Assembly (NCBI RefSeq): GCF_042684645.1 | Contig: NZ_JBHULV010000023.1 | Location: 62,001-126,000 of the forward strand | From: Pseudopedobacter alpinus | GTDB taxonomy: Bacteria; Bacteroidota; Bacteroidia; Sphingobacteriales; Sphingobacteriaceae | Direction: 5' to 3' | Length of the DNA stretch: 64,000 nt | In this document: in pieces, positions 36,880 through 44,830 of the stretch | How positions within the stretch are numbered: the first letter of the stretch is position 1 | Layout of the letters: each line of letters opens with the position of its first letter | Made by a program: the position numbers and the translations under genes | The notes under the pieces: generated by a model | Told to the model about the DNA's origin: nothing | Databases searched by the model: none | The model's input: only the letters and a program-made list of their open reading frames with translations

Positions 36880-37317
36880 TTAACTTCTAATTTTCTCTAA
36901 TAAATCGTTTAATGAATTAGATTGTTCGTTACTTAAATCAAAAACCAAACCATCAATTAATATGCGTCCTTGCTTACGGATTTTCTGACCTTCATCTGTT
37001 ATTTTAACAAACACTTCTCTCTGGTCTGTTGGGTTTCTCTCTTTCGCTATTAAACCTTTATCCATTAACTTATTTAACAACCTAGATACATTTGGCATCC
37101 TATCAATCAATCTCTCTTTTATTAAATTAACAGTAGCCGTTTGGTTTGGCTGCCCAGCTAAAATACTTAAAGCATTAAATTGTTGTAGAGATAAACTTGT
37201 GGGCTTTAAAGCAATGGCAATTTTGTTCAATATCCAGTTAGAAGTAAATATCACATTGGTGAAAGCCCTTTGCTGAGGATTTAAAAATTCATGTTTAATT
37301 TCTTCTTCTAATTTCAT
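36880..37317 (-). CDS. MarR-family transcriptional regulator
   Basis: This 145-residue winged-helix dimer has LSLQQFNALSILAG near residue 42, the recognition region LIKERLIDRMPNVSRLLNKL near 65-84 and the wing KERNPTDQREVFVKITDEG near 92-110. MarR proteins usually sense phenolic, quinone or oxidant ligands and repress their own gene. A perfect 24-bp palindrome starts 8 bases upstream of its ATG, and a second near-copy lies upstream of the next run, so it probably controls both units. Spacing to the enone reductase is 58 bases. Confidence 0.92.
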   Translation of the reverse strand: MKLEEEIKHEFLNPQQRAFTNVIFTSNWILNKIAIALKPTSLSLQQFNALSILAGQPNQTATVNLIKERLIDRMPNVSRLLNKLMDKGLIAKERNPTDQREVFVKITDEGQKIRKQGRILIDGLVFDLSNEQSNSLNDLLEKIRS

Positions 37318-37324
37318 GTGACAA

Positions 37325-37348
37325 AATTAACATCCATGGATGTTAATT
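37325..37348. promoter_or_regulatory. Perfect 24-bp palindrome, MarR operator
   Basis: The 24 bases are an exact palindrome, half-site AATTAACATCCA followed by its complement TGGATGTTAATT. It sits immediately upstream of the MarR start codon, the normal position for autorepression. A 17/20 copy of its core lies at 36846. Confidence 0.8.
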
Positions 37349-37420
37349 CATAATTCTAAAGAGTTTTATTTGCTATAGAAAAGTAAAATTGAAATCTAAA
37401 ACAGATTCTGAGGAATTAAA

Positions 37421-39598
37421 TTATGATGCGGTGGATTGTTGCAGGCTTAATTTTTGCAATATTTGATAAAGTGTTTGCTCTTGAAAAGGTTTAATAATAT
37501 GCCCATTCATTCCGGCGGCAATATAACCAGCCAACTCTTCGGAAATCACATTTGCTGTGATGGCAAAAATAGGAATATTTGCTTTTTCGGAATTGCTATA
37601 TAATCTAATTTTCTTAGTGAGCTCAACCCCATTCATTACTGGCATTTGTATATCAGTTAATACAGCAGCATATTCATTATCTTCAAATAACTGAAACGCA
37701 ATTTCGCCGTTTGCAGCCTCATCACAAGCTATACCCCATTTCTTTAGAATGATGGTAAGTAGTTTAATATTCAACAAATTATCATCAACAATTAATACTT
37801 TATTAGGGTCTAAATTTAAAGGTTTATGTAACGCAATTGTAGCATTATCATTTTCCGAAGTACTTTCAACCACGCAAACCGGCGCATCAGCAACTGCATA
37901 AGGAATATTTACGATAAACCTAGAGCCTTTACCAAATTCACTTTCTACAATTATAGTTCCGTTTTGCGCTTCAATAATTTTTTTAGTGATACTTAAGCCC
38001 AAACCACTTCCGTCTTTTCGGTTTTCAGAATTATTATCCAATACCTGCGTAAACTCATCAAACAAAACAGTAATATTTTGTTTAGAGATGCCAACACCCG
38101 TATCAATTATTTCTAAGGTAATGTTTGATGCAGAAACTAACTTGCAGTTTACTGTTACAGAACCTGTACTGGTAAATTTAATGGCGTTGTTAATTAAATT
38201 CACAAGTACTTGTTTAAAGCGATATTCATCTCCTTTCAAAATAGTACCGTCTTCAAAAAAGAAATTTGCTACTAAATCCAATTTTTTGCTTTGTGCTAAA
38301 ACCTGCAAAGTATTAACCACATCTTTAACCGCCTTTTGTGGGTTAAAATTAGTGGCATTTAAATTTAATTTACCCGATTCTAGTTTGGTTAAATCTAAAA
38401 CATCATTTACCAAAGAAAGCAACATATTTGAAGATTCTGTGATAGCACCTATGTAAGACCTACTTTCTTCTTCTGACGGATTTTTAGACAATTGCGAAGA
38501 AAAACCAACAATAGAATTTAGGGGTGTTCTAATTTCATGACTAAGGTGTGCTAAATAATCTCGCTTAAGATTGGTTTGTTTAACTGCATCATTTTTAGCT
38601 TCAACAAGCTGATGCTCATAATTATACAATCTCCATATATTAAATATGATAACCAAAGCTAAAACAAGAGCTAATATTAAAACTATTCTAGTATCACTAT
38701 TTAAAGATTTAAGGCTGTTTGTTGCATAAACTTTTAACACACTGGCGTTTGCTATGTTTTTATTGTATTCTTGAGTTTCTAATTCTTTTAGAATGGTTAA
38801 AAGTTCGTTTAACAAAGTCATGTTTGCTACAATAATTTCATTTTCGCGAGCTTTAACCAGATTTTGATTAGCAACCAACTTTTTGATACTTTGCTTAAAC
38901 AAACTGTTCATCTTTAACAGTGTTAAACTATCCTGTGTAATTTTAGTGTTTTGTACTAGGTTATTATTTTTGGTAATAATTGTATCGGCAGTTGCTGTAT
39001 TTTTATTAACTAATGCAGCACCAATACGTTTAAGCAACCCTTTCTTTGGCGTGTCATTTACTTGTACAGCTGTATCGGCTTTTTGCGATAAAATAGATTG
39101 TATATCGGTTATTTTAAAAGGTTTGAAATAAAAACCTCGACTTTCTTCAATCTCACTTAACTTATCTGTTGCCAACAATAAAGAGTCATTAATTGCTTTT
39201 AGCCTGATAAACAAATCTGTATTTCTTTTTTTATCTTTTACTAATGCAGTTAAGTTTTTTGTTTGCTGATTTTTTGAATTTAGATTACGATATGCTTGAA
39301 GGCTATCAAGCTTAGCCCCTAATAATAAAAGTTGAGATTTATAATCTTGATAATAAACAGATTCACGCGTGTTTACATATAACCTAAACTTATTTTCGAT
39401 ATCAAACAAGCTTTCGAAACTGCTGTTAATATCGTGAATGGCTAAATTATTTTCGCTCAATAAATTAACAGACTCCGACAAGTTTTTAGAAACTTCTTTA
39501 CGATGGATGGCTACATATACCAATTGCACCAAGGAAAAAGTAAAAACTGCAATTAATATGTATCTATAGTTAATAGTTTTATATCCCTTCTCAGCCAT
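37421..39598 (-). CDS. Hybrid sensor histidine kinase with receiver domain
   Basis: Two membrane helices (about residues 12-30 and 303-323) bracket a ~270-residue periplasmic, largely helical sensor region. A coiled linker leads to the dimerisation helix HLSHEIRTPLNSIVGFS (His near 353), then the HATPase with N-box NLINNAIKFT, DTGVGI and GSGLGLSITKKI. A C-terminal receiver follows (about 605-718) with phospho-acceptor Asp in LTDIQMPVMNG near 647. There is no output domain and no separate regulator beside it. The signal sensed is unknown. A single-gene unit. Confidence 0.93.
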   Translation of the reverse strand: MAEKGYKTINYRYILIAVFTFSLVQLVYVAIHRKEVSKNLSESVNLLSENNLAIHDINSSFESLFDIENKFRLYVNTRESVYYQDYKSQLLLLGAKLDSLQAYRNLNSKNQQTKNLTALVKDKKRNTDLFIRLKAINDSLLLATDKLSEIEESRGFYFKPFKITDIQSILSQKADTAVQVNDTPKKGLLKRIGAALVNKNTATADTIITKNNNLVQNTKITQDSLTLLKMNSLFKQSIKKLVANQNLVKARENEIIVANMTLLNELLTILKELETQEYNKNIANASVLKVYATNSLKSLNSDTRIVLILALVLALVIIFNIWRLYNYEHQLVEAKNDAVKQTNLKRDYLAHLSHEIRTPLNSIVGFSSQLSKNPSEEESRSYIGAITESSNMLLSLVNDVLDLTKLESGKLNLNATNFNPQKAVKDVVNTLQVLAQSKKLDLVANFFFEDGTILKGDEYRFKQVLVNLINNAIKFTSTGSVTVNCKLVSASNITLEIIDTGVGISKQNITVLFDEFTQVLDNNSENRKDGSGLGLSITKKIIEAQNGTIIVESEFGKGSRFIVNIPYAVADAPVCVVESTSENDNATIALHKPLNLDPNKVLIVDDNLLNIKLLTIILKKWGIACDEAANGEIAFQLFEDNEYAAVLTDIQMPVMNGVELTKKIRLYSNSEKANIPIFAITANVISEELAGYIAAGMNGHIIKPFQEQTLYQILQKLSLQQSTAS

Positions 39599-39685
39599 CT
39601 TAATTAATAGATTAGTACGTCAAAGATAATAATTTTAGCTAAGGCTTATTTAATTTATAAAACGGAAACAAAGCAGAAATAAAAT

Positions 39686-39710
39686 GCCTGCATTTTTGTA
39701 GAATGCAGGC
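39686..39710 (-). terminator. Terminator after amidohydrolase pair
   Basis: Perfect 9-bp arms GCCTGCATT and AATGCAGGC with loop TTTGTAG lie 28 bases beyond the amidohydrolase stop; Ts follow on both strands. Confidence 0.8.
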
Positions 39711-39737
39711 TTTTTAGAAATTAAATTAATTTAAATT

Positions 39738-41036
39738 TTAATCGGCTTTTATGCCATATTTATCAGCATAACGCTTGTAAAGTTGTTTCTGTAAATTATC
39801 TAAATTAATTAACCGGCCTTGTATAAAAGCAGTTTCTATATTGTTTGTTCTCATATCCAAAGCATCGCCAGTAGAAATAATGATGTTTGCATCTTTACCA
39901 ACTTCTAAACTTCCTGTTTGCGCATCAATACCTAAAATTTTAGCGTTATTTAAAGTAATTGTAGCTAAAGCTTCTTCTTTGGTTAAACCATAAGCTGCCG
40001 CTGTGCCTGCCATAAACGGAAGGTTACGTTGTTGCCAATAACCATCAATACTCATCCCTACTAGAACGCCAGCATCATGCAAAATTTTAGCATTTTTATA
40101 TGGTAAATAAATATCATCATCTTCATTATTTGGTAAAGCTTGGCTCTCACGCATAATTACAGCAATCTGATGCTCTTTTAAAAAACTTGTAATTTCTGAA
40201 GCCTCCTGTGCACCCACCAAAACAGGTTTAATATTAAAGCTTTCAAAAAACTTAACAGCTATAATAATGTCTTTTTGGTCATTTACATTTACCATTGCTT
40301 TTTTAGTGCCATTAAACAAACCTTTTAAAGCATCAAATCTTGCGTTAAACGTTTGTGGATTACCTAAATTTGCATAAGCTTGGGCTTGTGCTAAATAACT
40401 TTGCATTTCCGCCATTTGCTTTTGGTAACGTTCTTTTTGTTGTTCTTCTGAAGCTCCGCCTCCTCTTCTGCTGGTTCTAGTTTTTGATGTTGGCCAATTA
40501 AAATGAACTGCCATATCTAATTTGTAAGCGGCATCTTCCCAATTCCAAGCATCTAATTGCACTATAGATGAAGTACCAGAAATTAACCCTCCTTGCGGAG
40601 TAGGTTGCGATAATAATATACCGTTAGAACGGATGGTGGCAATAATTTTAGAATCGGTATTGTAAGCAATGATAGAACGTACATGTGGGTTTATGTCTCC
40701 TGTTTCCGAGATATCACGGGTTGCCCTAACAGATTCTACATCAACCAAACCTAAACCATTTGCTGGTGCTATAAAACCAGGGTAAATGTGTTTGCCGGTT
40801 GCTTTGTAAACAGCAATATCTTGCGGAACAGCATCACCTTCTTTCACCATTGTTATTTTCCCTTCTGAGAAAAATATGGTGCCGTTTTCTATTACCTTCC
40901 CATTACCAATATGTATGGTGCCACCTACAATTGCTATGTTGTTTTTTTGCTTGGGTGCAGGTGCAATATCAGCTTGTGCAAAAGTTAAGCTACTTGCAAA
41001 ACTTAATGCTATCATTTGAAATATTAATTTTTTCAT
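39738..41036 (-). CDS. Secreted amidohydrolase-like protein, metal site degenerate
   Basis: A signal peptide (MKKLIFQMIALSFASSLTFA) starts at the ATG at 41036; a longer frame to 41102 would overlap the upstream gene and lacks sense. The composite strand GGTIHIGNGKVIENGTIFFSEGK is given here only in part (IGNGKVIENGTIFF). The closing GITKEEALATITLNNAKILGIDAQTGSLEVGKDAN-type end (for example TITLNNAKILGID) is that of the amidohydrolase superfamily. But where active members carry H-x-H, this one has GFIAPANGLG, so metal binding is unlikely. It lies 23 bases after the 1008-residue amidohydrolase gene and probably acts as its partner. Confidence 0.82.
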   Translation of the reverse strand: MKKLIFQMIALSFASSLTFAQADIAPAPKQKNNIAIVGGTIHIGNGKVIENGTIFFSEGKITMVKEGDAVPQDIAVYKATGKHIYPGFIAPANGLGLVDVESVRATRDISETGDINPHVRSIIAYNTDSKIIATIRSNGILLSQPTPQGGLISGTSSIVQLDAWNWEDAAYKLDMAVHFNWPTSKTRTSRRGGGASEEQQKERYQKQMAEMQSYLAQAQAYANLGNPQTFNARFDALKGLFNGTKKAMVNVNDQKDIIIAVKFFESFNIKPVLVGAQEASEITSFLKEHQIAVIMRESQALPNNEDDDIYLPYKNAKILHDAGVLVGMSIDGYWQQRNLPFMAGTAAAYGLTKEEALATITLNNAKILGIDAQTGSLEVGKDANIIISTGDALDMRTNNIETAFIQGRLINLDNLQKQLYKRYADKYGIKAD

Positions 41037-41059
41037 TTTGTTTTCTTTAAAATAACAGA

Positions 41060-44000
41060 TTAATGAGCTGCAGTTTGGTAATCTTCTTCCATGGTATCGC
41101 AAGTATCTAAGGCTGGCTTAGTAGTTACCGGACGTTGAGTTTTTGAACCACCACTTTTAGAATCTATCATTTTTTGAATTAAGCGAGATTTTTCTGAAAC
41201 CATAGCTTTTTGTTTTTCTGCATCTTGGTCTATATCCCAATACTTAATACCATCAACAAAAGTTTTCTCGGCTTTAGCGTAAACAGATAACGGGTTTGCA
41301 GACCAAACTACCAAATCGGCATCTTTACCAACTTTAATGCTACCCACTTTATCATCAATATGGAGCATCTTTGCCGGATTTAACGTTACAAATTTAAAAG
41401 CCTCTTCTTCGCTCACATTCCCATACTTTACTGCTTTTGCAGCTTCTTGGTTTAAACGACGAGCCATTTCTGCATCATCAGAATTGAAGGCAGTTAACAC
41501 TCCGGCACTGTGCATTAATTTACCATTATATGCAATTGCTTCTGAAACCTCCATTTTATAAGCCCACCAATCTGCAAAGGTAGAACCTGCAATTCCTCTG
41601 GCTGCCATTTTATCGGCAACTTTATAGCCTTCTAAAATATGGGTAAACGTGTTTATCTTAAAGCCTAAACTATCTGCAACATGCATCAACATATTTATTT
41701 CTGATTGTACATAAGAGTGGCAAGTGATATGACGATTATCGTCCAAAATTTCTACCAAAGCATCCAACTCTAAATCTTTACGGGGTTGGCTTAAGCCCGA
41801 TTTATTTTTTGCACCATTATAAGCTGCCCATTGTGCTTTGTATTCTTTAGCCCTAACAAATGCATCAACAAAAACTTGTTCAACACCCATACGAGTTTGT
41901 GGAAAACGGATGGTATTAAAATCGCCCCAGTTGCTTTGCTTCACATTTTCGCCTAAGGCAAACTTGATAAAACCTTCCCAACCAGTAAATTTCATTTCTT
42001 CTGGTGTCTTACCCCATCGTAATTTAATTAATTGGGTTTGCCCTCCAATTGGATTTGCAGAGCCATGTAATAAATGTGAAGTTGTTACGCCACCACCTAA
42101 CTGACGGTAAATATTTATATCGTCAGACTCTAAAACATCGCCAATTCTAACTTCAGAAGTTACCGCTTGCGTACCTTCGTTTACACCGCGGCTAATTGCA
42201 ATGTGCGAATGCTCGTCAATAATACCCGCAGTTAAATGTTTACCAGTAGCATCAATTATTTTTGCACCCGCAGCGTTTAGGTTTTTACCTATAGATTTTA
42301 TTTTTCCGTTAACAATTAAAACGTCTGTATTTTGCAAAATACCATCTTTCTCGTTGGTCCAAACGGTGGCGTTTTTAAATAAAACACTTTCTTGTTTTGG
42401 GGTTTCTTTATTACCAAAAGCTATAAATGGAAAAATAACATCTCCAACTTTAAGCGCTGGCTTTGGTTCTTCTTTTTTAACTTTTTCTGTAAAGGCAGTA
42501 GCGTAGGTAGCTGTAAAATTACTTTTATCACCATCTGCATCTATAGCCTCGCCTTTTATTACAATAGGTGTTTCAGCGTCTAAGTAACCGGTTAACCTCG
42601 TATCGCCAGTTTTGTTCTTATTCAAATCAAAGTAAATGCTTACCAAATCGCCGTTACGGGTAATATTACCTTTTACTTTTAAACTATCAGCTCCAGTTTT
42701 TTCTAAGTTTAAATCATAAGCGCCTAAACTTCCACCAATTTTCATAGTGTAAGCACCCATACCGCCAATCACCAAATCGTAATTACCTCTCAAATCTTTC
42801 ACATCTTTTTGCGCTACAATAAACCTTTTACCTTGCACCCAGTTTTCGTAAATGATATTGCCTTTTTTGAATAAGGAATCTGATGTGATTAAAAAATTAG
42901 CTGCTTTACCAGCACTTAATGTGCCTACTTGATTATCAATTCCTAAAAATTTAGCTGGTATCTCTGTTAACGATTTTAAAGCCTGTTGCTGTGTTAAACC
43001 ATGATCTATAGCTAAACGTAGGTTTGTCCAGAAATCTTTAGTACTTTCTAAATCTGATGAAGTGATTGCAAATTCAACTCCAGCGTTTTGCATTACCGCA
43101 GGGTTTGTTGGTGCTAATTCCCAATGTTTCATTTGTGCGTAACTTACACTCCTAGCATCTGCAGGATCTTCAACATCGTAGGCTTTAGGGAAGTTTAAAG
43201 GAATAATAAATTTTCCATTTGTTGCTTTAATAGCTGCAATTCTTTGGTATTCGTCTCCACCAGATTTAAATAAATATTGGGTATTAAACTCGTCGCCAAG
43301 CTTATCAGCTCTTAAAACATCTTGCCAACTATTCACTTCAAAAAGCTGAGTTAAACTTTGTGTTTTGTTAAATTCTGATAAAGACATGTTAAACTCTTTA
43401 CTTTGGCTTTTGTACCAATTTGCATCTAAATAAGTTTGACGCATTAAGGCAATAGCACCCATTAAAGAACTTGGATAATCTGTTTTAGCTGTGCCTTTAT
43501 TAAAAGAGTAATTTGCAGATACATTATCTTTCAATATCACTAAATTAGGACTATCATCATTTAATGTAACCACTACTGATGTTCCTCTAGCAATACCATC
43601 TTTTATTAAGGTATTAACAGTCCCAAAACCTAATTTTTTTAATTCCTCTGCTTTTTTAACATCCACATTAAAAACCGAAGCTGTGCTCATTTCTGGTTTT
43701 ATTGCTTCGTTCCAAGAATAAGCACCTCCTTTTGTAGAAGTAAATACAGGTTGAGCACCTCTGCCAAAACTCTGACGAGAACTTTCTGGCACTCCATAAT
43801 TACTAAAAGCATCAATTAAAGAAGGGTAAATGTATTTCCCTTTTAAATCAATTACCACGTAACCTTTAGGAATGGTTAAAGCTGTACCAACTTGTTCAAT
43901 TTTTTGATCTTTAATAATTAGTGTACCGTTTTTAATGGTTTGCACCGAGTTAATAACAATATTGGCATTTGTAAAAGCAAATTGACCGTTTCGGTAATCT

Positions 44001-44086
44001 TTAGACCCATTTACAGGATAAGTTTCTTGTGCTTTAACAAAAAGACCAACGCTTATAAATAAAATGGTGAGTAATTTTTTCTTCAT
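41060..44086 (-). CDS. Two-domain secreted amidohydrolase (imidazolonepropionase-like)
   Basis: Signal peptide ends GLFVKAQ. The first domain (about 25-450) keeps the fold signatures (DLKGKYIYPSLIDA, LTEIPAKFLGID) but lacks the H-x-H metal motif (SLIDAFSNYG). A linker beta-domain follows (about 450-590). The second domain (600-1000) is intact: GIIDEHSHIAIS supplies H-x-H near residue 633, CHSYVQ and FTHILEG supply His, and NSDDAEM the Asp. It would hydrolyse a cyclic amide or peptide-like bond in the periplasm or outside; substrate unknown. It is followed in the same unit by a second degenerate amidohydrolase gene. Confidence 0.86.
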   Translation of the reverse strand: MKKKLLTILFISVGLFVKAQETYPVNGSKDYRNGQFAFTNANIVINSVQTIKNGTLIIKDQKIEQVGTALTIPKGYVVIDLKGKYIYPSLIDAFSNYGVPESSRQSFGRGAQPVFTSTKGGAYSWNEAIKPEMSTASVFNVDVKKAEELKKLGFGTVNTLIKDGIARGTSVVVTLNDDSPNLVILKDNVSANYSFNKGTAKTDYPSSLMGAIALMRQTYLDANWYKSQSKEFNMSLSEFNKTQSLTQLFEVNSWQDVLRADKLGDEFNTQYLFKSGGDEYQRIAAIKATNGKFIIPLNFPKAYDVEDPADARSVSYAQMKHWELAPTNPAVMQNAGVEFAITSSDLESTKDFWTNLRLAIDHGLTQQQALKSLTEIPAKFLGIDNQVGTLSAGKAANFLITSDSLFKKGNIIYENWVQGKRFIVAQKDVKDLRGNYDLVIGGMGAYTMKIGGSLGAYDLNLEKTGADSLKVKGNITRNGDLVSIYFDLNKNKTGDTRLTGYLDAETPIVIKGEAIDADGDKSNFTATYATAFTEKVKKEEPKPALKVGDVIFPFIAFGNKETPKQESVLFKNATVWTNEKDGILQNTDVLIVNGKIKSIGKNLNAAGAKIIDATGKHLTAGIIDEHSHIAISRGVNEGTQAVTSEVRIGDVLESDDINIYRQLGGGVTTSHLLHGSANPIGGQTQLIKLRWGKTPEEMKFTGWEGFIKFALGENVKQSNWGDFNTIRFPQTRMGVEQVFVDAFVRAKEYKAQWAAYNGAKNKSGLSQPRKDLELDALVEILDDNRHITCHSYVQSEINMLMHVADSLGFKINTFTHILEGYKVADKMAARGIAGSTFADWWAYKMEVSEAIAYNGKLMHSAGVLTAFNSDDAEMARRLNQEAAKAVKYGNVSEEEAFKFVTLNPAKMLHIDDKVGSIKVGKDADLVVWSANPLSVYAKAEKTFVDGIKYWDIDQDAEKQKAMVSEKSRLIQKMIDSKSGGSKTQRPVTTKPALDTCDTMEEDYQTAAH

Positions 44087-44126
44087 AAAAAGGGATTAAT
44101 TTCTAAATCTAAGCAGTTTTAAATGA

Positions 44127-44148
44127 TTTATATAAGCGCTTTTGTAAA
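44127..44148. promoter_or_regulatory. CRE-like palindrome upstream of amidohydrolases
   Basis: TTTATATAAGCGC and GCGCTTTTGTAAA form a 22-bp near-palindrome (11 of 13 half-site positions agree), centred on GC|GC, 41 bases upstream of the amidohydrolase start. It is followed by AATTTTTTGTG, as is the similar site at 49647. Confidence 0.4.
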
Positions 44149-44244
44149 TTTTTTGTGTGTAAAAACAAAAAATCCCTACATTGAGTCTTCAATCTTAATG
44201 ATTTTAACATCAAAGAACACGGAACAGCAATTGCTTTCCTAAAA

Positions 44245-44276
44245 AAATCCTGATAATTTTTACATCATCAGGATTT
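44245..44276 (-). terminator. Terminator after T9SS hydrolase gene
   Basis: Perfect 10-bp arms AAATCCTGAT and ATCAGGATTT with a 12-base loop lie 20 bases beyond the stop at 44296. The minus strand continues into a run of Ts. Confidence 0.8.
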
Positions 44277-44295
44277 GGTTTTTGATTTTGAATAA

Positions 44296-44690
44296 CTAGT
44301 GCGCTATTATAATTTGCTTTTTGATGGTTTCTTTTCCGTCTGTTATATGGAGGTAATAAGTACCGTTTTTAAGGTCTTTGGTATTCAATTTTAATGTTTT
44401 CTCTCCCTTTTTAGTTTGAGATGAAATTAAAATATCTCCCTTATCATTCAATATTTTTATCTCGCGTGTATTACTGTAATTTTGAAATTCTAAATTAAGC
44501 TCATTATTAGCAGGGTTAGGATAAATATTAAAATTACCTGTACGATAATTATTCATAGAACAATCTAGAGATTCTACTTCTGTTTCCACCCAATCAGATG
44601 TGCCACAAGCACCAATTGCCCTTATTTGAAATATGTAATAGCCTGGAGGAAAATTACCAAAAATATCATCCCCTGGAAATACACTCCCGT
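44296..44690 (-). CDS. C-terminal part of T9SS-secreted hydrolase: FN3-like end and type A sorting domain
   Basis: The open frame enters from the assembly gap: PPGYYIFQIRAIGACGTSDW (FN3-like strand pattern), then the T9SS type A sorting domain with NFNIYPNPANNELNLEF, IKILNDKGD, LNTKDLKNGTYYLHI and the ending KQIIIAH. The sorting domain directs export through SprA and anchoring at the surface. There is no start of its own; the upstream half is the alpha/beta hydrolase across the gap. Frame continuity cannot be verified because the gap length is a placeholder. Confidence 0.85.
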
Positions 44691-44710
44691 NNNNNNNNNN
44701 NNNNNNNNNN
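44691..44710. other. Assembly gap (20 Ns)
   Basis: Twenty undetermined bases interrupt the T9SS-secreted hydrolase gene. With exactly 20 Ns the flanking frames differ by one, so the number is probably nominal. Confidence 0.97.
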
Positions 44711-44830
44711 ATTAGTTTCTATTGTAAATGAGTTGCCACTACTATTATTAGAACACCAATATGGACTTTGATTATCCGAGTTTGTAAAGCTTGGCATACC
44801 TAAAGAGGGAGCACCAACATTAATGGTTCT

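Noticed and set aside
37986..38456. 156-codon plus-strand frame opposite the histidine kinase
   Set aside because: It lies fully across the conserved HATPase region on the other strand and shows no motif.
41060..41102. N-terminal extension of the second amidohydrolase to 41102
   Set aside because: The extra residues overlap the upstream gene and precede a good signal peptide starting at 41036.
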